From the NCBI GenBank assembly GCA_963770535.1, contig CAVYPZ010000004.1, forward strand, positions 1,054,001 to 1,118,000: DNA of 64,000 nt. The letters run 5' to 3'. The position numbers were made by a program, and so were the translations under genes. A model generated the notes under the pieces. The model was not told the origin of the DNA. It was given only the letters and a program-made list of their open reading frames with translations, and did no database searches. Shown here one piece after another: positions 56,402-64,000 of this stretch (positions are counted from its first letter, which is position 1; each line of letters starts with the position of its first letter). This DNA is from RYN-230 sp963770535 (GTDB lineage Bacteria > Actinomycetota > Actinomycetes > Streptosporangiales > Streptosporangiaceae).

Positions 56402-56686
56402 GTGAAGGTCGATGTGGACTGGACTCATGGTGCTGGGCATATGCAGGCCAGCCACCAGGTGACGCCGGAGGAGGCGGATGAGGCTCTCGCCGATATCGAC
56501 GCGGTCTGGTTTGACCCGGATCCGCACAGCAAGTCTGGGCGCAGCGTGCGGGTGATCGGTTACAGCCACAGCCGGAAGAAGATTCTGACCGTGATCCTGG
56601 TCCACCGTGAGGACGGCGGTTACTGGGGTGCCAACGGCTGGGAGTCCAGCTCCTCAGACCGGCGGCGGTATGAGAGGGGCGAGTGA
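56402..56686 (+). CDS. BrnT-like toxin candidate
   Basis: A 94-residue protein from GTG 56402. The pattern VDWTHGAGHM...HQVTPEEADEAL, VWFDPDP, RSVRVIGYSHSRKKILTVILV and a final DRRRYERGE follows the layout of BrnT ribonuclease toxins (WD start, a residue-rich strand region, RR-Y end). Similarity is by pattern and not strong. It overlaps the next gene, which encodes a ribbon-helix-helix protein; toxin-first order with an RHH antitoxin is the brnTA arrangement. A DUF4258-type protein is the alternative. Confidence 0.68.
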   Translation: MKVDVDWTHGAGHMQASHQVTPEEADEALADIDAVWFDPDPHSKSGRSVRVIGYSHSRKKILTVILVHREDGGYWGANGWESSSSDRRRYERGE

Positions 56687-57000
56687 TGGACGCGAAGCGG
56701 GCGGTGGAGATCGCGCAGGCTGAGTCGGAGGCTGCACGTGAAGTGCCGCTTCCGGAGGGGACGCGGGGTGAGCGGCACGGCCGGTCAGTGGTGCAGTCGG
56801 TACGGCTGCCGGCTGAGGAGTTCGCTGAGATCGAGCGGATCGCGGCCCAAGCCGGGGTGCCGGTCGGGGCACTGATCCGGGGATGGGTCCTGGCCGGGCT
56901 GGCCGCCGAGCGCGGAACCTCGCTGCGGGATGCGATCGAGCACCTGGCCGAAGAAGCACAGCGACTGCGCCGGCTCGCCGCCGTGAGCGAAGTAGCCTGA
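56683..57000 (+). CDS. Ribbon-helix-helix antitoxin-like protein
   Basis: 105 residues (GTG 56683; ATG 56686 is equally possible). After a charged N-terminal helix comes VVQSVRLPAEEFAEIERIAAQAGVPVGALIRGWVLAGL. This is a typical RHH strand (QSVRLP) and two helices for DNA binding and dimerisation. A second acidic/basic helix (IEHLAEEAQRLRRLAAV) ends the protein. Overlap with the toxin-like gene implies coupling, and the pair probably represses its own promoter at 56389. Confidence 0.75.
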   Translation: MMDAKRAVEIAQAESEAAREVPLPEGTRGERHGRSVVQSVRLPAEEFAEIERIAAQAGVPVGALIRGWVLAGLAAERGTSLRDAIEHLAEEAQRLRRLAAVSEVA

Positions 57001-57022
57001 GCCGTGATCGGCAGCACGAGCT

Positions 57023-57231
57023 GTACAGCAGGAAAGTACCGCAACTGGTGCGGACGCGGGCGGACTTGCGGGGACGCGGGAGGACGGTGACCTGCACGGA
57101 TGGACGCCGGTGGACGTGCTGCCGCCAGATGGCATGCAAGAGGTCAGCGGTTCGAGCCCGCTTAGCTCCACCTGTTCAGAAGCATAATTCGAACGGTTCG
57201 AACGGGTAGTACAGCAGGAAAGTACAGCAAC
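57023..57231. repeat. Two 23-bp direct repeats around the att-like copy
   Basis: gtacagcaggaaagtac, followed by c or a and gcaac, occurs at 57023-57045 and 57209-57231 (22 of 23 identical). The repeats bracket the 43-bp att-like copy. This arrangement is like integrase arm sites flanking an attachment core; that role is inferred. Confidence 0.75.
57129..57171 (+). repeat. att-like copy of the tRNA-Ala 3' half
   Basis: Identical to 55193-55235, starting atggcatgcaagaggtcagc. It lacks the 5' half of a tRNA and cannot be functional as one. It marks the right boundary of the island. Confidence 0.95.
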
Positions 57232-58188
57232 GGCGGCCAGTTGGGCCGCCGTACGTGTGTTCGGATCGGGCATTTCCCCCCGGGCGAGGCTGCTGGCAGG
57301 ACGGTGGATTCCAGACGCTGAACCGGCGTTGGTCCGCCTGTCACCTGCGCAAACCGCCTTATCATTGGTCCCGTGACTCTTGCCACCGCGTCACCATCCG
57401 GTCGTCCTGGAGGGCCATTCCTGCCAGCGACTGTTGCCGCATTTGCAAGTAGTCCAGCCGCGCTGGCCGTCCTGGCGATCCGGTCCCACTCCCAGGAGCC
57501 GCGCCTGCGGGCCAAAGCCGCGCGTTCGCTGACGGCAGGCTCGGCGCACGGGCCTGGCGCATTGCGCCGATAGTGTCCGTCCGGCGCGGGGCCTGCTGGT
57601 GCCCTGCGCCGCTCAGGCGCAGGGTCGCGCCGTGGCGCAGCCCTGCGCGCCTGCGACGCGCCGGTGCGCCACCGGAGGAACCAGGCGCGCCGCAGCGCAC
57701 GGGATGTGGCCGGGTGTCAGCCGTCAGGTGACCAGTCAGGGCTTTGACGCTGCCTATACCAGGTCGCTGGCAGCCGTCGATGGCTGGATGGTTGCGGTGT
57801 GCCGCTGCGCGGCTCGCGCCGTGCCGGAGCCTCGTCGCGAGCTCGGTGAATACGAGCGGTAAGCACTACTGCCCTGTAGATAGGTCGGGAACACACGCAT
57901 ATCGCCGAATCGGGCGCGGCCCTGTGCCTGTCCTTTCCGGGCAAAGGCGACCACAGAATACCCAGTTCTGGCTTGGCTCAGCCTCGCCACACCAGGCCAG
58001 CTAGCTTGTTCGCGTCCCGCCGGTCCTTGAGGAGACGACACTCGGTGCCGCCATCGGCGTCGGCGTCGCCGTCGTCGTGCTGCCGCCAGAACCGGGCCGT
58101 GATCCGAGCCGCGGTCGGCGACTTCCTGGCAATGTTATTCGCCCGGCCACCAGGAAGGGCAAGCAGCACGCGGAAACTTGTTCGCCAT
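57232..58188. other. Region without a confident gene
   Basis: Nearly 1 kb between the island and the sensor kinases. A hairpin-like ggcggccagttgggccgcc starts it at 57232. Only short frames with no recognisable features occur (for example 57373-57573 and 57599-57862 on the plus strand). Composition is mixed, and part of it may be decayed mobile DNA. A strong plus-strand terminator ends it, which hints at an unrecognised transcript. Confidence 0.4.
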
Positions 58189-58231
58189 GGCCGTACCCAT
58201 GCCGGGGTCGGCATGGGCACGGCCGGTTTTT
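58189..58231 (+). terminator. Rho-independent terminator, plus strand
   Basis: ggccgtacccatgcc pairs with ggcatgggcacggcc (one mismatch in 15) around ggggtc, and is followed by ggttttt. It is the most canonical intrinsic terminator seen here, yet no plus-strand gene ends before it. Confidence 0.8.
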
Positions 58232-58242
58232 GACCAGTTTTC

Positions 58243-60414
58243 TTACCCCATGCGGGCGGTGAGCGGCACCGCACCGTCGTTTCCGGCCATCTGGTCGGCC
58301 AACCCGATTCGACCGGTGACGGTGGTTCCCCGGCTAGGGGAGGAGTTGACCTGGCAGGAGCCACCGAGCGCGGCGAGCCGGTCACTCATGTTGCGCAGTC
58401 CCGACGCTGCTACGGCGGCCGGGTCGAAGCCAGGGCCGTTGTCGGTCACCTCGAACTCCGGGCCGTGCCCGGTGTCGGCCAGGCTGACCCGCACCGCTGA
58501 TCCCGGCGCGTGCCGGGCGGCGTTGTGCAGTGCTTCCACGCAGCAGAAGTAGATGGCGGTCTCGATCTCCGGCGGGTAGCGGCCCACGCCGTCGGTGCTC
58601 ACCTCGACCGGCCCGGGTGCCTTGCCGGCCTGGGCGCGGATGGCGGCGGGCAGGCCCTGGTCGGCGAGCAGCGGCGGGTAGATGCCGCGGGCGAGTTCCC
58701 GCAGTGTCTGCAGCGCGCCGCTGGTCTCGGCCTTGAGCCGCGCGACCAGGGCCCGTTCCCGCCCCTCGTCCTGGCCGGCCAGCGACTGCGCTGCGGCCAG
58801 GGTGTCGGCGATGGCCAGCAGTTGCTGCTGGGCGCCGTCGTGGATGTCGCGCTCGATCCGTCGCCGCTGGTCGTCGGCGGCGGTGACGATCCGCAGACGT
58901 GAGGCTTGCAGCTCGGCCAGCCTGGCGCGGAGTTGATTGGTGAGGCCGATGTTGTGCAGCACCAGCCCGGCCTGGGCTGCCAGGTCCGACATGAGCTTGC
59001 CCTCGACGGGGGTGAGCGATTCCCCCGGCCGCTTCGAGACCGACAGCGCGCCGAGCGTCTCCCCCTGGTAGTCCACCAGCGCGACCCGGCTGACCCCGGC
59101 GATGGCGGGCGGCTGGCCGTCGGCGATCGCCACACGCAGCGGCAGCCCGGTATCAGCGGGCCAGCTTGCCCCCGCCACCAGCCCGGCGCCCTCTTTCAGC
59201 CACACCACCGCCCGGCTGGCGCCGGTGCCTTCCGCCAGGACCCGGGCCATCCGGGGCAGCACCTCATCGGCGGCGTAGGTCCCGCCCACCCGGCCCGCGA
59301 ACTCGCTCAGCGCCTCATAGGGGGTGGCGCGCCTGCCGTACACGAGCCGGTTGGCCAGCCGCTGCGCCCGCTCCCTGACCGGCTGGAAGGCGACCGCCAC
59401 CACCGCGGTCGCCACGATCGACAAGCCCAGATTCGACCGCGAGCCAGCGTGCCCTGAACCGGACCCGAGCGAGCCGATCCCCACCACCACAAGGACGTAA
59501 ACGGCGGTAATGAACGCCGCCAGCGAGCCGTACACGATCGTCTTGCTGATGGCGACGTCGATGTCATACAGGCGGTACTTGAGGATTGCGACGCCGATGC
59601 TGATCGGCAGGGCAACGATCGCGAGTCCGAGCACCTGCCCCAAGGCGCCCGCGAAGAGCGAGTTGCCCACGACGCCCACGCCAAGAGTCACGGCGGCTCC
59701 GGACGCGAGCCACTTGAGCTGCTGGCGGTGCTCACCTGTCGCTCGCCGCCAGCTGAGCACCTGGTGGGCCAGGAACGACAGCCAGATCACCGCGATGGGC
59801 AGGACGACGCCAACAGCGAGCCAGGCGGGCAGATGCTGCGTGCCCATGACGTCGCCGATGGAGTCAAGCCGGATGCGGGAACCGGCAAGTGCAGCGATCG
59901 TCACCGCGAAGAAGAACGCCGTGTAACACGTAACGAGCGCAGCGTAGGCCCTGAGCACCCACCGCCACCGCGGCGACGGCAGCTGGCCATCCGGGAACAG
60001 CAGGATGACCAGGGCGAACAATGCCGCCCCCGGTATCCACAACGGTACGAGCAGCACGGCTACCGGAGCGAGCGGGAGCTCGTGGTGGCCGAGGGTGTAA
60101 TACAGCACCCCGTAGTAACCGGCATCGAGGCTGAGTATGAGCAGCAACATGGAGCAGGCCAGGATCCAGCCCTCCGGGTTGCGCGGCCGGTGGTAGGCAA
60201 TAACGACACCCACCGGCGCGCTGATCAGGACCTGTGCAGCCGCGACTCCTTCGGCGGGGATCGTCAGCTGATTGACCATGCGGGCCAGCGGAACGGAGGC
60301 GACCGCCAGTGTGAGCGCGACGGCGCCAAGAGCGATGGCCGTTCGTGGCGACGACAGGGCGGAGCGGCGGACGGTGCCGTCCGATGTCATCGGCATCTTC
60401 CCGGCGTGGGTCAT
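58243..60414 (-). CDS. Sensor histidine kinase (HisKA_3 type), paralogue A
   Basis: A 723-residue membrane kinase. Roughly nine hydrophobic segments fill the first 350 residues, a GAF-like region follows, then the dimerisation helix with His525 (RIERDIHDGAQQQL) and a HATPase domain (N-box ALHNAARHA, VTDNGPGFD). ATG 60414 overlaps the upstream kinase stop (ATGA), so the two are co-translated. No response regulator is adjacent. It shares long stretches with its neighbour, such as YGRRATPYE, SVSKRPGESLTP and LARGIYPPLLA. Confidence 0.92.
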   Translation of the reverse strand: MTHAGKMPMTSDGTVRRSALSSPRTAIALGAVALTLAVASVPLARMVNQLTIPAEGVAAAQVLISAPVGVVIAYHRPRNPEGWILACSMLLLILSLDAGYYGVLYYTLGHHELPLAPVAVLLVPLWIPGAALFALVILLFPDGQLPSPRWRWVLRAYAALVTCYTAFFFAVTIAALAGSRIRLDSIGDVMGTQHLPAWLAVGVVLPIAVIWLSFLAHQVLSWRRATGEHRQQLKWLASGAAVTLGVGVVGNSLFAGALGQVLGLAIVALPISIGVAILKYRLYDIDVAISKTIVYGSLAAFITAVYVLVVVGIGSLGSGSGHAGSRSNLGLSIVATAVVAVAFQPVRERAQRLANRLVYGRRATPYEALSEFAGRVGGTYAADEVLPRMARVLAEGTGASRAVVWLKEGAGLVAGASWPADTGLPLRVAIADGQPPAIAGVSRVALVDYQGETLGALSVSKRPGESLTPVEGKLMSDLAAQAGLVLHNIGLTNQLRARLAELQASRLRIVTAADDQRRRIERDIHDGAQQQLLAIADTLAAAQSLAGQDEGRERALVARLKAETSGALQTLRELARGIYPPLLADQGLPAAIRAQAGKAPGPVEVSTDGVGRYPPEIETAIYFCCVEALHNAARHAPGSAVRVSLADTGHGPEFEVTDNGPGFDPAAVAASGLRNMSDRLAALGGSCQVNSSPSRGTTVTGRIGLADQMAGNDGAVPLTARMG

Positions 60415-62564
60415 CCGGCCGCCTCGAGCACCGGCACCGGGAGCCGCCCGGCGATCGTGGCGCCGGCGCCGGGCACGGACCGCACGTCGAGTGAGCCTCC
60501 GTGTGCATGCAGCCGGTCGGCCATACCCTGCAAGCCCGTCCCGTAGCCCCTGCTGTCCGAGTCGAAGCCCGCGCCGTCGTCGGTCACCTCGAACCTCAGG
60601 TCGTGGCCGGAGGCGGTCAGCTTGACCTCTGCCCGGGTGGCGCCCGCGTACTTGGCGACGTTCTGGAGCGCCTCCAGGACGCAGAAGTAGACCGCGGCCT
60701 CCATCTCTTGCTGGTACCGGCCGACGCCGTCGGCGGTCACCGTGGTCGGCACCGGCGCCTTCCTGGCCTGCGCCTCCAGCGCGGCGGCCAGGCCCTGGCT
60801 GGCCAGCAGCGGCGGGTAGATGCCGCGGGCGAGGCCGCGGAGATCTTCCGCCGCGCCGGCCGCGTCCTGGCGGAGCTCGGAGAGCAGTTCCCGCTCGCCG
60901 TCGGTGTCGGTGCCGATCATGGATTCGGTGAGACTGAGCTTGATGGCCAGGGCCACGAGCTGCTGCTGCGCGCCGTCGTGGATGTTGCGCTCGATCCGGC
61001 GCCGTTCGGAGTCCTGCGCCGCAACCAGGCGCTGCCGTGAGGCCCTGATCTCCTCCAGCCGGGCCAGCAGTTCCTCCCGCAGCCCGGCGTTCTTGAGCAC
61101 CAGGCCCACCTGGCCGGCCAGATCGGCAAGCAGCCTGTCCTCGGTCGGCGTCAGCGATTCCCCCGGCCGTTTCGACACCGACAGCGCCCCTAGGACCTCG
61201 CCCTGGTAGCGCACCGGCAGGATCCGGTCGGCAGCCGCGTACGCGGGTACACCGGCGGCGGTGGCCCGGGCCGGTGGCAGCGGTGGTGCGCCGGCCGGCC
61301 AGGCGGCACTGTCGTGGAACACCTCGCCGCTCTTCAGCCAGACGTCTGCCCGGGTGGCCGCGGCGCCCTCCGCCAGGATCCTGGCCATCCGCGGCAGCAG
61401 GTCCTCCACGGCGTAGGCCCCCGCCATCCGCCCCGCGAAGTCCGCGAGGACCTCATACGGGGTGGCCCGCCGGCCATAGACCAGCCGGTTGGCCAGGCGC
61501 TGGACCCGCTCCCGCACCGGCTGGAAAGCGATCGCCACTACGGCGGTCGCGGCGATCGACAGGGCCAGGCTCGGCCGTACCCCGCGCTGCGCGAGCGAGC
61601 CGACGCCCACCACGATCGCCACGTAGACAGCCGTGATGAACACCGCCAGCGACCCGTAGACCAGGGTCTTGTTGATGACAATGTCGATGTCATACAGGTG
61701 GTAGCGGAAGATAGCGATGCCGATAGCTATGGGAACCAGCGCGATCGACCCGCTGCTGGTGGCGTTCTGGAGGTTGCTGGCGGCGTCGGGAGAGATGAAC
61801 GGCGCGATCGGCACTGTGACCAGCACCGCTGCCACGATGAGCCCGCCGGCGTAGACGAGCCATTTCAGCTGCTCGCGCTCGACGGTACCGGCCCGGCGGT
61901 AACGGAATACCAGCGAAACGAGGGCGGCCAGGCCGGTCACCACGATCAGCGCCGCGCCGGCTCCGCCCAGGACGTCGAAGACGTGCCCGGCCGGCCCGGC
62001 CACGCCGACCGGGTTGCGCACCGGCGGAGGGCCGGAGGAGATGAGAGTGGGAGCAAAGGCGTTACCGAGGACCCATGCCGCGATGGCGGCAGCGGCCGCC
62101 CACGCCACCGGCCGCCAGCGGCGTGAGGGCAGCGAACCGGTCGGGAAGAGCAGCAGGACGAACACCACGAACCCGAGGCCGAGAAAAAACATCCAGCCAA
62201 ACCAGGCGCCCCAGGCCCGGGTCCCGGGGGATTGCAGCAGCAGCAGCCCGCCCGCGGCGAACGCATACGACAGGCCAGTGGCGGACAGGAGCCAGCCGAC
62301 CGGGTTCGCCGGTCGTTTCCACCCGAGCAGCGCGCCGACCGTGGCGAAACCCACAATGAACGCCACCGCGGCCGTGCCAGCCACCGCGTTTCCCGTACCA
62401 CCGCTCAGCTTCGGAGGCAGCGGGTGAACTTGGTTGTAGATCAGGGCTGTCGCGGCCGCCGCCAGGGTCAGCACCCAGATGCTCAGCGCACACCAGAATG
62501 CGGCACGTGGCGTCATGGTACGGCCACTTGCGGACCGGGGCTCTCCCCTAGAGTCCGGCGTCAT
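60411..62564 (-). CDS. Sensor histidine kinase (HisKA_3 type), paralogue B
   Basis: A 717-residue paralogue of the downstream kinase with the same layout: membrane segments, GAF-like region, phospho-acceptor His529 (RIERNIHDGAQQQLVALA) and a HATPase domain (ALQNVAKYA, VTDDGAGFD). ATG 62564 has AGAGGTGAGAG upstream; MTPRAAFW at 62516 is an alternative start. It is first in the two-gene operon. The stimulus is unknown. The N-terminal halves differ much more than the C-terminal halves, suggesting different inputs and a shared output. Confidence 0.92.
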   Translation of the reverse strand: MTPDSRGEPRSASGRTMTPRAAFWCALSIWVLTLAAAATALIYNQVHPLPPKLSGGTGNAVAGTAAVAFIVGFATVGALLGWKRPANPVGWLLSATGLSYAFAAGGLLLLQSPGTRAWGAWFGWMFFLGLGFVVFVLLLFPTGSLPSRRWRPVAWAAAAAIAAWVLGNAFAPTLISSGPPPVRNPVGVAGPAGHVFDVLGGAGAALIVVTGLAALVSLVFRYRRAGTVEREQLKWLVYAGGLIVAAVLVTVPIAPFISPDAASNLQNATSSGSIALVPIAIGIAIFRYHLYDIDIVINKTLVYGSLAVFITAVYVAIVVGVGSLAQRGVRPSLALSIAATAVVAIAFQPVRERVQRLANRLVYGRRATPYEVLADFAGRMAGAYAVEDLLPRMARILAEGAAATRADVWLKSGEVFHDSAAWPAGAPPLPPARATAAGVPAYAAADRILPVRYQGEVLGALSVSKRPGESLTPTEDRLLADLAGQVGLVLKNAGLREELLARLEEIRASRQRLVAAQDSERRRIERNIHDGAQQQLVALAIKLSLTESMIGTDTDGERELLSELRQDAAGAAEDLRGLARGIYPPLLASQGLAAALEAQARKAPVPTTVTADGVGRYQQEMEAAVYFCVLEALQNVAKYAGATRAEVKLTASGHDLRFEVTDDGAGFDSDSRGYGTGLQGMADRLHAHGGSLDVRSVPGAGATIAGRLPVPVLEAAG

Positions 62565-62750
62565 CTCTCACCTCTTGCCGATGATTATTCGCCGGTCAGC
62601 GTCCGGGCAGAAGGGTGCGAGCCGATACCCGGCCGAAGGCCACCACCAGGCCAGAGGGGAAGCCAGCATCACCGGCCCGGCCCGCACACCGCTAGGCGGG
62701 TACGAGGAGCGCGCCGGACCCGGCGAGCGGTCATCGGCCCGGACGGTAGA

Positions 62751-63338
62751 TCACCGGCGGGCCTGGGGGGCGGCCCGCGAGGGACTGGGTGATGGCGCGG
62801 CTGACTCCAGGATCCTGGTGGCCTGAGCTGCGGAAATCTCCTTAGGGTGGCCGCCGGGGACCAGGTCGCAGAGCACGACGTGGAGCCGGCATGCGACCTG
62901 GTTGCGGTTCCGGGCCAGGTCACGGTGGCGCTTGGACCAGATCTTCAGGATCGCCGCGTGGTCATCGGCGACCACCTCACGGCTGCTCCTGGAGCGCAGC
63001 GCCGCGACCGCGACGGACAGGGCGTCGTTCGGGTCGTTCTTGTTCGTATCGCCGGCCTGCAGCAGCCGGACCCGGGCAGCCAGCTTGGGCTGCACGTCCA
63101 AGACCCGCTCGCCGGCGGCGGTGAGCTGCTGGGCGAGCAGGTGGCCCAGGCCGCTGGCGCCTTCCACCGCCCAGGTCCGCTCTGGCCACGCGGCCGCCCA
63201 GGCGATCAGCTTCTGGGCCTGAACAGCCGAAGCGCGGATCCGCAGCTCGCCCAGCGGCTCTTCCGCCGGATCGATGACCACCGCCGTATGCGAGCCCTTG
63301 TGCGGGTCCACCCCGATCATCACTGCCGTCATCAGCAC
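62751..63338 (-). pseudogene. IS110-family transposase, C-terminally truncated
   Basis: The DEDD catalytic half is present: VMIGVDPHKGSHTAVVID, WAVEGASGLGHLLAQQL, and DTNKNDPNDALSVAVAAL. The frame is normal up to LCDLVPGGHPKEISAAQATRILE and then runs into unrelated SPSPSRAAPQARR and a stop. The transposase_20 domain with its catalytic Ser is lost, so this copy is inactive. The next ~185 bp towards the kinases contain no gene. Confidence 0.85.
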
Positions 63339-63471
63339 GCTCCCAAGTCATCGTCACCAGGAATGGGCAACGTGGCGGGCATGCCTAATTACGGATCTGC
63401 TAGCGCTCGCACCTCTTTCGAGCCACGCCACGGCAAGACCCGGCAGGCTGGCACCCCGATCTAAAGCCTGT

Positions 63472-63883
63472 GGGTTCGAGAACTGTGCCACCGGCCTTGA
63501 CCTGGGCTTCTACGCAGCCCGCTCGTATCCGTTGATGAGGCCGCCGAGGACGGGCTGGCGCTTGATCCGCTTCTGGGAAAGGTCGGCGATCGGGTGGTCT
63601 GGCCGGGGCGGGCGGAGCTGGCGGCTGCGATGGGGGCGTCGTCCGTTGTAATGGGCCTCGTACTGGGCCAGGATCGTCCGCAAATGCCGCTGGCCGAAGA
63701 TGAGCATCCGGTCGGTCACCTCGGTCCGGGTGGTGAGCACGAACCTTCGGCCGAGCAAGACCAGCAAGCTGCAAAGCCGGACGAAGATGAGGTAGAGCAG
63801 GCGAAGAGACATGGATGATCATCCTGCCCGGCCATGCCTCGCCTGTCGTCCCAGTTCACAGGCGCAGCCGACTTTTGGAACCC
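63472..63883. mobile_element. Miniature insertion-sequence derivative (about 0.4 kb)
   Basis: gggttcgagaa at 63472 and ttttggaaccc ending at 63883 form imperfect terminal inverted repeats around the internally deleted transposase frame. The boundaries are tentative, since only about nine of eleven end bases match. Confidence 0.5.
63510..63812 (-). pseudogene. Transposase with internal deletion (DDE/integrase-core family)
   Basis: A 100-residue frame joins the usual N-terminus of a long actinobacterial integrase-core transposase (MSLRLLYLIFVRLCSLLVLLG) directly to its usual C-terminus (EVTDRMLIFGQRHLRTILAQ, then YNGRRPHRSRQ and a DLSQKRIKR end). About 250 central residues, including most of the DDE core, are missing, yet the frame is open. 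The product cannot transpose DNA. Confidence 0.75.
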
Positions 63884-64000
63884 GGCAGGGTCTGGTGGCC
63901 CAGCAGGCTCGCCCGCGAGCCAGCCACCGAAGCGGACATCACCGTCGAGCCGACAGACGTAAGCGGATGAGCTCGCCGTTCCCCGTTGGGCGGGCTAGTG
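63884..64000. other. Right edge, nothing recognised
   Basis: The last 117 bases show no gene, RNA or repeat that I can support. Confidence 0.3.

Noticed and set aside
57129..57171. Second tRNA-Ala
   Set aside because: Only the 3' 43 bp are present; the acceptor 5' strand and D arm are missing.
57373..57862. Short plus-strand frames after the island (66 and 87 codons)
   Set aside because: No ribosome sites, no conserved motifs and composition typical of chance frames in GC-rich DNA.
62479..62826. A 115-residue plus-strand frame upstream of the sensor kinases
   Set aside because: It overlaps the kinase start and the IS110 remnant on the opposite strand and shows no features of its own.

Overview
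The window comes from a high-GC actinobacterium. Coding DNA has GC-rich third positions and GTG starts are frequent. The central block has the conserved actinobacterial order tig-clpP1-clpP2-clpX-valS-folC-DUF4233-ndk-mreBCD-pbp2-rodA-(radical SAM/DUF2344)-rne-rplU-rpmA-obg-proB ... nadD-rsfS-phosphatase-tRNA-Ala. The mreBCD/pbp2/rodA set and a large RNase E/G point to a filamentous or rod-shaped soil actinomycete (Streptomycetales/Streptosporangiales-like). I cannot name the genus.

Layout. (1) 0-15 kb, accessory metabolism: a 2-hydroxyacid dehydrogenase converges on a minus-strand run cydA-cydB-zwf-ndh (bd oxidase, G6P dehydrogenase, type II NADH dehydrogenase). A GMC oxidoreductase, a lipoprotein, a GH15 glucanase/trehalase-like enzyme broken by three indels, and a 1011-residue LuxR/MalT-type regulator follow. 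(2) 15-44 kb, housekeeping: protein folding and proteolysis, valyl-tRNA synthesis, folate, nucleotide balance, cell-wall elongation, RNA decay, two 50S proteins and the Obg GTPase. Odd members are a histidine-kinase-like protein with Gln at the phospho-His position, an MreD with a 330-residue basic repeat tail, and a radical-SAM/DUF2344 fusion. (3) 44-54 kb, a disturbed stretch: proB, a membrane protein, a secreted protein, a PaaK-like ligase, nadD and a sulfatase each need one or more single-base corrections to read through. proA is not where it is usually found, and the sulfatase sits between nadD and rsfS. (4) 55.2-57.2 kb: tRNA-Ala(GGC) whose 3' 43 bp are repeated exactly 1.94 kb downstream. 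The two copies enclose a small integrase-less island with a transposase remnant, a lower-GC small membrane protein and a BrnT/RHH toxin-antitoxin-like pair. (5) 58-64 kb: two tandem paralogous sensor kinases without a response regulator, then decayed insertion sequences, including a transposase that has lost its whole centre.

Two patterns run through the window. First, GC-rich minisatellites and perfect hairpins occur both between and inside genes; one palindrome type is present twice, 28 kb apart. Second, many single-base frame breaks lie in G/C runs. Most look like sequence errors rather than decay, because both halves remain conserved; coordinates of those genes are given for the reconstructed whole.
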